A stretch of 10,524 nt of DNA, taken from positions 1-10,524 of the forward strand of contig JBDSTZ010000278.1 in NCBI GenBank assembly GCA_039927975.1, given 5' to 3'. The notes beneath the pieces are model-generated. The model was not told where the DNA came from, made no database searches, and saw only the letters and a list, made by a program, of their open reading frames with translations. A program made the position numbers and the translations under genes. This document shows positions 1-6,021 of the stretch, one piece after another (the stretch's first letter is position 1; each line of letters begins with the position of its first letter). This DNA comes from JBDSTZ01 sp039927975. GTDB taxonomy: Bacteria; Pseudomonadota; Gammaproteobacteria; Burkholderiales; Burkholderiaceae_D.

Positions 1-1286
1 GAAGCGAGAATGCCGTAGAAATAGCCGTGGCCGAATTCGTGGATGGTGACGAAATCGAGATCGTAAGCGTCCATGGTGCGCGGCGTGACCGATCGGTAGC
101 CGGCGGCGGTGAAGAAGGTCGGGTACTCCATGCCGCCGGCCTGCTCGGCGTTGTAGGGCGGGATTACGATGGTCAGGCTGCGGTACGGATAAGGCCCGAG
201 CGTGCGCGAAAAATAGTCGAGCGAGTCCTTGGCGGCTTTCAACGCGGGCGCCGCGCTGGCGCGGTATTCGGGCGGATAGATCACCCGGATGTTCACCGTC
301 GGACTTCCAGGCCCGCTCCAGCTGTCCTCCATCGGTGGCGCGCTGCGATTGTCGGCGGTGAAGGCAAAGTCGTGCACGTCGCCCTGGACGAAATGGTGGG
401 TCAGCATGCGGCCATGCACCTGCGGCGCGCCCTGCCGCTCGCCGGTGGCGCCGACGATGTAGTCCGCCGGGACGGAGAGGCGCACGTCGAAATGGCCGAA
501 GTCGGCATAGAACTCCGACTCCGGATGGAACTCGTGGACGTTCCAGCGCACTTCCGTGGCGCCGCGCTCGCCCGGTAATTCGAGCACGCCGATCTTCGGA
601 AACCACTGGCCCGCCAGGTGGAAGCTGCCGAAGTAGCCGGTGCGGTTGATCACGCGCGGCAGCTGGGTATGAAAGTCAATATCGAGCGTCGTGCTGGCGC
701 CGGCGCCGACCGGGGCGGGCAGATCGAAGCGCACCACCGTGTGATCGAGCGCGGGTCCGCCGTCGGGATGGACGAAGGTCCACGGCACAGTGGCGCCGTC
801 CTGCGCGACGCGGCGCAGCGCGATATGGCCCCACTCGCCGTCGCCCGGCAAGCCGCCCAGGCCGTGCGCGCGCGATTCGGTGTGATAGGTGCTGCCGGCG
901 CTTTCAAACGCGTTCATGTACAGGTGCAGATAGACGCTCTTCACCTCGCGGGCGCTGCGGTTTCGCCAGCGTAGTTTCTGCTTGCCGTCGATGGTGTGCC
1001 TGATCGGATCGAGGGTGGCGGCGATGTCGTAGTCGACCACCCGGTCCGACAGGGTCGGCTCGGTGCCGCGCCGTTCGCCGCCCCAGGCGTCGGCCGCGCT
1101 GGGCGTGGTGACCGCCGCCGCCTCGGCCGGCGCCAGCGCAATCCCGTCCGCGCTGGCGGCCGGCGGCGCAGCGACGGGCGCCGCACCCTGGGCCAGCAGG
1201 GCTGCCGTGAACAGCGCGCCGGCCAGCAGCGCGATGCCGAGCGCGCCGCGCTTGACCAGGGCGGCACGAGGGACGGGTGCTGGCAT
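1..1286 (-). CDS. M1-family zinc metallopeptidase, N-terminal part (cut by left window edge)
   Basis: The frame opens at an ATG (1284-1286) preceded by a strong Shine-Dalgarno GAGGAGAA and stays open for 428 codons to the window edge. Residues 1 to about 40 look like a Sec signal peptide: basic residues, a Leu/Ala-rich core, then an Ala/Pro-rich stretch. The M1 N-terminal beta domain follows. The substrate-binding motif appears as GGMEY at residues 384-388, and the zinc motif HEFGH (first two zinc ligands and the catalytic Glu) is at residues 416-420. The 32-residue gap between the motifs is normal for M1 peptidases. The third zinc ligand, a Glu about 19 residues after HEXXH, lies outside the window. 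It is therefore expected to be an exported aminopeptidase-like enzyme. The usual Asn of GXMEN is Tyr here, as in some bacterial M1 subgroups, so the substrate may differ from aminopeptidase N. It is divergent from btuB. Confidence 0.93.
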   Translation of the reverse strand, partial: MPAPVPRAALVKRGALGIALLAGALFTAALLAQGAAPVAAPPAASADGIALAPAEAAAVTTPSAADAWGGERRGTEPTLSDRVVDYDIAATLDPIRHTIDGKQKLRWRNRSAREVKSVYLHLYMNAFESAGSTYHTESRAHGLGGLPGDGEWGHIALRRVAQDGATVPWTFVHPDGGPALDHTVVRFDLPAPVGAGASTTLDIDFHTQLPRVINRTGYFGSFHLAGQWFPKIGVLELPGERGATEVRWNVHEFHPESEFYADFGHFDVRLSVPADYIVGATGERQGAPQVHGRMLTHHFVQGDVHDFAFTADNRSAPPMEDSWSGPGSPTVNIRVIYPPEYRASAAPALKAAKDSLDYFSRTLGPYPYRSLTIVIPPYNAEQAGGMEYPTFFTAAGYRSVTPRTMDAYDLDFVTIHEFGHGYFYGILA

Positions 1287-1326
1287 GCGTTCTCCTCGGA
1301 TGAAGGTTGATGGGACGACAGCGTCC

Positions 1327-1356
1327 ACTATATCGGCAGGCGCGCGCGGACACCAA
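1327..1356 (-). promoter_or_regulatory. Predicted sigma-70 promoter of the M1 peptidase gene
   Basis: Reading the minus strand, TATAGT (1327-1332, 5 of 6 to consensus) lies 18 bp downstream of TTGGTG (1351-1356, 3 of 6). This would start transcription about 35 bp before the ATG at 1286. The -10 is good and the -35 is weak. It is predicted by eye only. Confidence 0.4.
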
Positions 1357-1384
1357 CACGTCTCGGCAGACCGTGAAGCCGCGC

Positions 1385-1413
1385 CTGAAAGATGGCCTTG
1401 TTACGTTTATAAT
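1385..1413 (+). promoter_or_regulatory. Predicted promoter of the cobalamin riboswitch-btuB transcript
   Basis: A perfect -10, TATAAT at 1408-1413, lies 17 bp after CTGAAA (1385-1390, 4 of 6 to TTGACA). The expected start site falls around 1419-1421, exactly where the riboswitch aptamer begins. That agreement supports both calls. Confidence 0.65.
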
Positions 1414-1418
1414 GTCGG

Positions 1419-1629
1419 GGTTTTGGTGCCCGCGGGCGTAATCGCGCCTGCAGTTAAACGGGAAACACCAGGCCGCCGCGCCTTTCGCGCGCTCCCAAGG
1501 TGTGCTGCCCCCGCAACGGTAAACAAGCGCCGCCTTCGCTGGCGGCTGGCTGTCCTCAAATGACCACGGTGCCTCGGCGTCGGAAGGTGGGGCGGTCTGT
1601 CTTGCGAGCCCGGATACCGGCCAGGACAG
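1419..1629 (+). promoter_or_regulatory. Cobalamin (AdoCbl) riboswitch
   Basis: All core blocks of the cobalamin riboswitch family (Rfam Cobalamin, RF00174) are present in order. The 5' GGTTTTGGTGCCCGC starts near 1419, and TTAAACGGGAAAC is at 1454-1466. The long conserved block GCTGCCCCCGCAACGGTAA is at about 1504-1522. A variable stem, GCCGCC 1529-1534 with GGCGGC 1541-1546, follows. The B12 box GAGCCCGGATACCGGCC is at 1606-1622, followed by CAGGACA. It sits directly upstream of a TonB-dependent receptor, the classic arrangement for repression of B12 uptake when cobalamin is plentiful. No intrinsic terminator with a U tract follows, so control of translation is more likely than attenuation. 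That last point is inference. Confidence 0.95.
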
Positions 1630-1631
1630 GT

Positions 1632-1706
1632 GGAAGCGTCGGCCGTGATGGCCACGCCTTCCGTTGAATTCGGCTTGCGGGGACGCAGGCGGGAGACATT
1701 TTTCCG
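1632..1706 (+). promoter_or_regulatory. Candidate riboswitch expression platform in the btuB leader
   Basis: Directly after the aptamer, GGAAG..GCGT..GGCC (1632-1644) can pair with GGCC..ACGC..CTTCC (1650-1662) around a 5-nt loop with one bulge on each side. It is a strong hairpin without a following U tract. A second small stem can pair CGGGA (1690-1694) with TTCCG (1702-1706) and would occlude GGGAGA (1691-1696), the only Shine-Dalgarno-like string before the btuB ATG. GGGAGA lies 19 bases before the ATG, farther than usual. Both pairings are hand-drawn; competing folds were not computed. Confidence 0.35.
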
Positions 1707-1715
1707 AAAACGACA

Positions 1716-3680
1716 ATGACTTCAATCGCTTCACCCCGCCGCGCGCCGGCTTGCCAGCCGCTCGCGCTCGCGCTTTCCCTTTGTTTCGCCGCCCCCGCCG
1801 CCATGGCGCAGGACCAGTCGCTGCCGTCGGTGCAGATCACCGGCGCGCGCTTCTCCAGCGACCCGGCGCTGCAGCCGATCGGCGCCACCGTCATCACCGC
1901 CGATGAGATCCGTCGTGCCGGCGTCGGCGACGTCAACCAGGCGATCCGCAAGATCGGCGGCGTCTACGGCCGCCAGAGCCTCGACTCGTCGCCCGACTTC
2001 GCGCTCGACCTGGGCGGCTTCGGCACCAACAGCAGCGAGAACATGGTGATCCTGCTCGACGGCGTGCGCATGAACGAGAACGAATTGAGCGCGGCGGTGC
2101 TGTCGACCATTCCGATCGAGACCGTCGAACGGATCGAGATCAGTCGAGGCGGCAGCAGCGTGCTGTTTGGCGAAGGCGCCACCGGCGGCGTAATCCAGAT
2201 CATCACCAAGCGGCCGGGCAAGAACAGCAGTCGCGGTTCGATCCGCTCGGAAGTGGGCCAGCTCGACGAGCACGACGTGCGCGCCTCCTACGCGCAAAGC
2301 CGCGACGGCGTGGCCTTCGACCTCGCCCTGCAGCACCAGGGCACCGACAACTACCGCGCCAACGGCAAGTACGAGCAGTCGGCCTTCAGCGGCGGCGCGC
2401 AGTGGCTGCTGGGCGCCGGCCGGGTCGGCGTGCGCTTGGACAGCGCGCGCCAGAAGTCGCGCTTTCCGGGCGCGCTGTCGCTGGCCGAGTTCAATGCCAA
2501 TCCGCGCCAGACCAATACCCCGGACGATTTCGGCAACGTCGACACCGACCGCCTCTCCGCCTTTGCCGAGCAGCGCGTCGGCGCTTTCGACCTGGCGGCC
2601 GAACTGTCGTATCGCGAGAAGACCGTCAAGGCGCACTACGTGTCGAGTTTCGGCGTGACCGACCTGACTTACGACAGCAGGCAGACCCAGTTCTCGCCGC
2701 GCCTGCGCCACCTCTCTGACTGGAATGGCCTGCTCAACGAACTGGTGGCCGGGATCGACCTGACGCGCTGGAACCGCGTGACCGCATCGACCTTCTCGAA
2801 TGCCGACGCCAGCCAGGACGCCAAGGCAGTCTACCTGCGCGACGAGCTGCGCTGGGACCCTGCGCATGAAGGCCGCGTCGCGCTCGGCGTGCGCCACGAA
2901 GTGTTCGACAAGGATTACGCCGATCCCATCGCCTATCCGAAGCCGGTGAACGAAAGCAGTTCGCAATCGCTCAACGCCTGGGAAGCGCAGGGCAGCTTCA
3001 AGCCGCTGTCGCTGGTGACGGTGTACGCGCGCGCCGGTCAGAGCTACCGCATGGCCAACGCCGACGAGAACAGCTTCCGCTCCTCGCCGCAGGTGCTCAA
3101 GCCGCAGACCTCGCACGACCTCGAAGCCGGCGTGAGTGTCGGTGACCGCGCCTGGCGCCTGGCCGCGCGCGCCTATCGCCACAACTTGCGCAACGAGATC
3201 TTCTACGACCCGACCGCGTTCGCCAACACCAATCTGTCGCCGACCCGCCGCGAAGGCTTCGATCTCGACGCCGAAGCGCGCCTGGGGGCCGACTGGCGCC
3301 TCAACGGCCACTATCAGCACGTCAAGGCGACCTTCTCGGAAGGCGCCAACGCCGGCCGCGAGATGGTGCTGGTGCCGAAGAACGTGCTGTCGGCGCGCTT
3401 GTCGTGGACCCCGGCCGATGGCCAGAGCGCCGACCTGGGCGCTCAGTGGGCCGGCAGCCAGCGCTACGGCGACGACTTTAGCAACGGCTGCAGCTCGCGC
3501 ATTCCTTCGGCGACCACCTTCGACGCGCGCTACGCCCGCAAGCTCGGCGACTGGGAATTGGCGCTGTCGGGCCAGAACCTGGGCGACAAGCAGTACTTCA
3601 GCAACGCCTACGGCTGCCGGCTCGGCATCTACCCGGCCAATGGCCGCCAGCTGAAGGTATCGCTGCGCTACGACTTCTAG
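1716..3680 (+). CDS. btuB: TonB-dependent outer-membrane vitamin B12 receptor, BtuB type
   Basis: This 654-residue protein has a signal peptide (hydrophobic core at residues 15-29, probable cleavage after AMA at residue 31). A TonB-box-like stretch LPSVQITGA follows near residues 36-44. The plug domain spans about residues 48-165, with typical GATVITADEI, MVILLDGVR, VERIEISRG and GATGGVIQI segments. The rest is a beta-barrel ending in LRYDF with the C-terminal Phe needed for outer-membrane assembly. The length is close to E. coli BtuB (614 aa). The cobalamin riboswitch upstream makes cobalamin or another corrinoid the likely ligand; the sequence alone would also fit other TonB receptors. Two late cysteines (NGCSS and YGCRLG) could form a disulfide in an outer loop. 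Periplasmic and inner-membrane B12 transport genes (btuF, btuCD) are not in the window. The start is the first Met of the frame and lacks a close Shine-Dalgarno, which fits riboswitch control at translation. Confidence 0.92.
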   Translation: MTSIASPRRAPACQPLALALSLCFAAPAAMAQDQSLPSVQITGARFSSDPALQPIGATVITADEIRRAGVGDVNQAIRKIGGVYGRQSLDSSPDFALDLGGFGTNSSENMVILLDGVRMNENELSAAVLSTIPIETVERIEISRGGSSVLFGEGATGGVIQIITKRPGKNSSRGSIRSEVGQLDEHDVRASYAQSRDGVAFDLALQHQGTDNYRANGKYEQSAFSGGAQWLLGAGRVGVRLDSARQKSRFPGALSLAEFNANPRQTNTPDDFGNVDTDRLSAFAEQRVGAFDLAAELSYREKTVKAHYVSSFGVTDLTYDSRQTQFSPRLRHLSDWNGLLNELVAGIDLTRWNRVTASTFSNADASQDAKAVYLRDELRWDPAHEGRVALGVRHEVFDKDYADPIAYPKPVNESSSQSLNAWEAQGSFKPLSLVTVYARAGQSYRMANADENSFRSSPQVLKPQTSHDLEAGVSVGDRAWRLAARAYRHNLRNEIFYDPTAFANTNLSPTRREGFDLDAEARLGADWRLNGHYQHVKATFSEGANAGREMVLVPKNVLSARLSWTPADGQSADLGAQWAGSQRYGDDFSNGCSSRIPSATTFDARYARKLGDWELALSGQNLGDKQYFSNAYGCRLGIYPANGRQLKVSLRYDF

Positions 3681-3698
3681 GCCGCCGCAGGTCCGGTC

Positions 3699-3722
3699 AA
3701 CGCCGTCGCCCGCGGCGGCGTT
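3699..3722 (+). terminator. GC-rich hairpin after btuB, possible terminator
   Basis: AACGCCGTCG (3699-3708) pairs with CGGCGGCGTT (3713-3722) around a CCCG loop: ten pairs including one G-T. It starts 18 bases after the btuB stop. The 3' side ends in only two T residues, so it is a strong hairpin but a poor classical intrinsic terminator. It may block 3' exonucleases or act with Rho. Confidence 0.45.
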
Positions 3723-3774
3723 ATGACCTGGCGGGAAGGACTTATGACATTCTTAAACAAAGGTAAGCATTTGC

Positions 3775-3806
3775 AAAAAAAGCCGGCACGGGCGTGACCC
3801 TGCCGG
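3775..3806 (-). terminator. Intrinsic terminator on the minus strand, no matching gene seen
   Basis: Read on the minus strand, CCGGCA (3806-3801) and GGG (3800-3798) pair with CCC (3792-3790) and TGCCGG (3788-3783). The loop is 5 nt, with one bulge. The hairpin is followed at once by C and seven T residues (3781-3775). That is a textbook rho-independent terminator for leftward transcription. The + strand version has A residues before and no T run after, so it cannot serve btuB. Both neighbouring genes run rightward, so its client is unknown. Confidence 0.7.
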
Positions 3807-3884
3807 GAAAAGTGGTAATCTGCCCTCGTTGAATGCCTGTTCCTGGCCGTCTTACTCGTCTCCATTTATTCAGAAAGAACTCTT

Positions 3885-4547
3885 ATGCGTTTCCTGCGTC
3901 TTGCGTTTGCCGCCCTCGGACTCGTTGCCTGCACCGCGTTTGCCTCGCCGACTGCCCCGGTGGCCGGCAAGGAGTACACGCTGATGGCCTCGCCACAACC
4001 GGTCAGCACGGTGGGCAAGAAAGTCGAAGTGATCGAATTTTTCATGTATCACTGCCCGCATTGCAACGCGCTCGAACCGACCATCGCCGAGTGGGTGAAG
4101 AAGCAGGGCGACAAGATTGTCTTCAAGCGCATGCACATGCCCTACACCGGCGACAAGGATACCGAGACCCATCTGTACCTGACGCTTGAGGCAATGGGCA
4201 AGCTGCCCGAGATGCACAACAAAGTCTTCAAAGCCATGCATGTGGAGCGCGTGCGCCTGAACCAGGAGCCAGTACTGATGGACTGGATCGGCAAAAGCGG
4301 TCTCGACAAGGCCAAATTCCTCGAATACTGGAATTCGTTCGGCGTGCTCACCAAGCTCAAGCGCATGCCGCAATTGCTGGCCAACTACAAGGTTGACTCG
4401 GTGCCGACCGTGGTGGTCGATGGCCGCTATATGACCTCGCCGGCCAAGCTGGAAGAATCCGACAAGAATCTTAACGAAACAGCCGCCTTCCAGGCGATGA
4501 CGCAGGTGCTCGACGCCCTGGTGACCAAGGCTGCCGCGACAAAATAA
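3885..4547 (+). CDS. dsbA: Periplasmic thiol:disulfide interchange protein DsbA
   Basis: This 220-residue DsbA introduces disulfide bonds into exported proteins in the periplasm and is normally reoxidised by DsbB. After an N-terminal signal sequence the thioredoxin fold starts around residue 45 (VEVIEFFMYHCPHC). The catalytic motif is CPHC at residues 57-60, as in E. coli DsbA. The alpha-helical insertion spans roughly residues 65-150, and the cis-Pro loop VPTVVVDGRY has its Pro at residue 174. Length and motif order are typical. Cleavage at AFA (residues 18-20) is the standard choice. LVAC at residues 13-16 also fits a lipobox, so a lipoprotein form is possible. The ATG has only a weak Shine-Dalgarno (AGAAAG). 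No terminator is seen after the stop, so some read-through into the small gene at 4842 is likely. In many Burkholderiales (from memory) dsbA follows argS and a SPOR-domain gene; that context is absent here. Confidence 0.95.
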   Translation: MRFLRLAFAALGLVACTAFASPTAPVAGKEYTLMASPQPVSTVGKKVEVIEFFMYHCPHCNALEPTIAEWVKKQGDKIVFKRMHMPYTGDKDTETHLYLTLEAMGKLPEMHNKVFKAMHVERVRLNQEPVLMDWIGKSGLDKAKFLEYWNSFGVLTKLKRMPQLLANYKVDSVPTVVVDGRYMTSPAKLEESDKNLNETAAFQAMTQVLDALVTKAAATK

Positions 4548-4841
4548 GGGCACGGCAGCAAAGACTGGCGATGTGTCTGAACCTGGCGCGCGAATGCGGG
4601 TCAAAAAACCATGGCAAGCCAGACAAGCCAGTGTTCAAGTGAAGTGACATGCCGTACACTGGTGCTGCGGGCGTCGGGCAGAGTGCTCGACGCCGGAACC
4701 CGTGCTCACGATGCCGATCGATGAGCGTTACACCACATCGCCGGGCGTGCGCCGGACTCGACCAACTTGCCTGTCGAGCCAGGGCGTGCCAGGCAATTCC
4801 GCAAGTCCGTTCAGGGCTTGTGGCGAAAGCGGCGCAGACCA
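4548..4841. other. dsbA to small-membrane-gene spacer, no clear gene
   Basis: This spacer of 294 bases contains no recognisable protein or RNA gene. A hairpin can form from GGCGTCG (4670-4676) and CGACGCC (4688-4694), and CTCGA/TCGAG arms lie near 4756-4779. A frame opening at 4649 has no family resemblance and an Arg/Cys-rich composition typical of chance frames. I see no convincing terminator or promoter. Confidence 0.5.
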
Positions 4842-5162
4842 ATGAGTGATGTAGAGAGAAAAGTTTTGCAAATGTTCGATCGTTCGCAACCTGTCGAGGA
4901 CGACCTGTTCGAGACTTCGAACGTCAACCACATCGCCTGGACCCTGGTGGCGGTGTTCGCCGGCCTGGTGTTCTGGCTGGCGATTGCGCTCGTCAATGCC
5001 GAGAACCAACGCTATGCCTTGATCACCAAAAAGTGCGCCGATCCGATTTTCAAGGGCGAGATCGACAAGCAGTGCCTGGTCATGGTGCACTCGCGCGACC
5101 ATTGGTGGGAAAATCTCTGGTACGGCATGACACACGTCACGCCTGAGAAGCCGGGCAAGTAG
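4842..5162 (+). CDS. Small single-pass membrane protein of unknown function
   Basis: I do not recognise a family. The frame encodes 106 residues from the ATG at 4842. An acidic, charged N-terminal segment (residues 1-27) is followed by one strong transmembrane helix at about residues 29-50 (WTLVAVFAGLVFWLAIALV) and a hydrophilic tail of about 55 residues. The tail holds two cysteines (KKCADP, KQCLVM), which could form a disulfide if it faces the periplasm, and an aromatic cluster HWWENLWYGM near the end. Upstream in-frame codons to 4767 (giving 131 aa) are Arg-rich and unlike the rest, so I prefer 4842; a start at 4872 (MFDRSQ) is also possible. No start has a good Shine-Dalgarno. It lies downstream of dsbA on the same strand, so a link to envelope redox chemistry is conceivable but unproven. 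A clean terminator follows the stop at once, which supports a real gene. Confidence 0.7.
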   Translation: MSDVERKVLQMFDRSQPVEDDLFETSNVNHIAWTLVAVFAGLVFWLAIALVNAENQRYALITKKCADPIFKGEIDKQCLVMVHSRDHWWENLWYGMTHVTPEKPGK

Positions 5163-5194
5163 AAAACGACTCCGCTGTGGCGGAGTTTTCGTTT
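5163..5194 (+). terminator. Intrinsic terminator of the small membrane protein gene
   Basis: ACTCCGC (5169-5175) pairs with GCGGAGT (5180-5186) around a TGTG loop. It is preceded by AAAACG and followed by TTTCGTTT. It begins immediately after the stop codon at 5162. Confidence 0.85.
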
Positions 5195-5248
5195 GGCGCC
5201 ATGTTGCTGTCCGCGCTGCAGCCGCCAATGAATAACTGTCCTGGCATA

Positions 5249-5278
5249 AAAAAATCCGCTGCATGCAGCGGATTTTTT
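5249..5278. terminator. Bidirectional terminator at the sodB 3' end
   Basis: A perfect 30-bp palindrome: six A, then ATCCGCTG around a CATG loop with CAGCGGAT (arms within 5254-5273), then six T. It works in both directions. Its main client is sodB, whose stop is 34 bases away on the minus strand, and it backs up the terminator at 5163-5194 for rightward transcripts. Confidence 0.92.
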
Positions 5279-5311
5279 ACGAGCACGTGACAGCGTGCAA
5301 GTAGCCTATTT

Positions 5312-5890
5312 TCAGGCTGCGTTCTGCGCCACGAAGTCCCAGTTCACCAGATCCCAGAACGTTTCCACATACTTGGCGCGGGCGTTGCGGTAGTCGATGT
5401 AGTAGGCATGCTCCCACACGTCGCAGGTCAGCAGGGCCTTGTCGCCGGTGGTCAGCGGGGTGCCGGCGCCGGTGGTGTTGACGATGTCGACGCCGCCGTC
5501 GGCCTTCTGCACCAGCCAGGTCCAGCCCGAACCGAAGTTGCCCAGGGCCGACTTGTTGAATTCTGCCTTGAAGTTGTCGAACGAACCCCATTTGGCGTTG
5601 ATCGCGTCGGCAACCTTGCCGCTTGGTGCGCCGCCGCCGTTCGGCTTCATGCCGTTCCAGTAGAAGGTGTGGTTCCACACCTGGGCCGCGTTGTTGAACA
5701 CGCCGCCGCTCGACTTCTTGATGATCTCTTCGAGCGACAGGTTCTCGAACTCGGTGCCCTTGATCAGGTTGTTCAGATTGGTGACATAGGTCGCGTGGTG
5801 CTTACCGTAGTGAAACTCGAGCGTTTCCTTCGAGATGCGTGGCGCCAGGGCGTCCATAGGGTACGGCAGTGGTGGCAGAGTATGTTCCAT
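5312..5890 (-). CDS. sodB: Iron superoxide dismutase SodB
   Basis: This is a full-length 192-residue Fe-type superoxide dismutase that converts superoxide to oxygen and hydrogen peroxide in the cytoplasm; there is no signal peptide. The metal ligands are His27 (in LEFHYGKHH), His74 (in VWNHTFYW), Asp157 and His161 (in DVWEHAYYIDY), equivalent to His26, His73, Asp156 and His160 of E. coli SodB. Gln70 in AAQVWNH is the outer-sphere Gln position typical of the iron enzyme rather than the manganese one. The start ATG (5888-5890) has a good Shine-Dalgarno AAGGA seven bases upstream. The gene ends before a strong palindromic terminator. xseA and sodB are near neighbours in several Burkholderiales (general knowledge); here a Sel1-repeat gene lies between them. 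Confidence 0.98.
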   Translation of the reverse strand: MEHTLPPLPYPMDALAPRISKETLEFHYGKHHATYVTNLNNLIKGTEFENLSLEEIIKKSSGGVFNNAAQVWNHTFYWNGMKPNGGGAPSGKVADAINAKWGSFDNFKAEFNKSALGNFGSGWTWLVQKADGGVDIVNTTGAGTPLTTGDKALLTCDVWEHAYYIDYRNARAKYVETFWDLVNWDFVAQNAA

Positions 5891-5940
5891 GTTTTATCCT
5901 TGATTGATGGGAAAGCGTTGATTCTTCTGAAACGACGCTT

Positions 5941-5969
5941 ATTGTAATTCGGATGGCCGTTCATTGCAT
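5941..5969 (-). promoter_or_regulatory. Predicted sodB promoter
   Basis: On the minus strand TACAAT (5941-5946, 5 of 6) follows ATGCAA (5964-5969, 3 of 6) with a 17-bp spacer. It predicts a leader of about 45 nt before the sodB ATG. The -10 is good, the -35 is poor. Confidence 0.45.
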
Positions 5970-6021
5970 ATTTGCTTCGCAACGGCAATCCGTCCCTCGA
6001 TGCAATCCCGCGCTGAACAGC

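Noticed and set aside
904..1734. 276-codon minus-strand frame
   Set aside because: It runs from the btuB signal-peptide region through the riboswitch, then overlaps the M1 peptidase gene in another frame; no family resemblance.
1731..3320. 529-codon open frame on the minus strand
   Set aside because: It is exactly antisense to btuB, is Val/Ala/Arg/His-rich with no family motifs, and arises from G/C third-position bias of the real gene.
3816..3821. dsbA promoter with -10 TAATCT
   Set aside because: Only 3 of 6 matches, with a weak GTGACC -35 at 16 bp; not strong enough to list as a feature.
4649..4849. 66-codon plus-strand frame between dsbA and the small membrane gene
   Set aside because: No good ribosome binding site, Arg/Cys-rich random composition and no recognisable motif.
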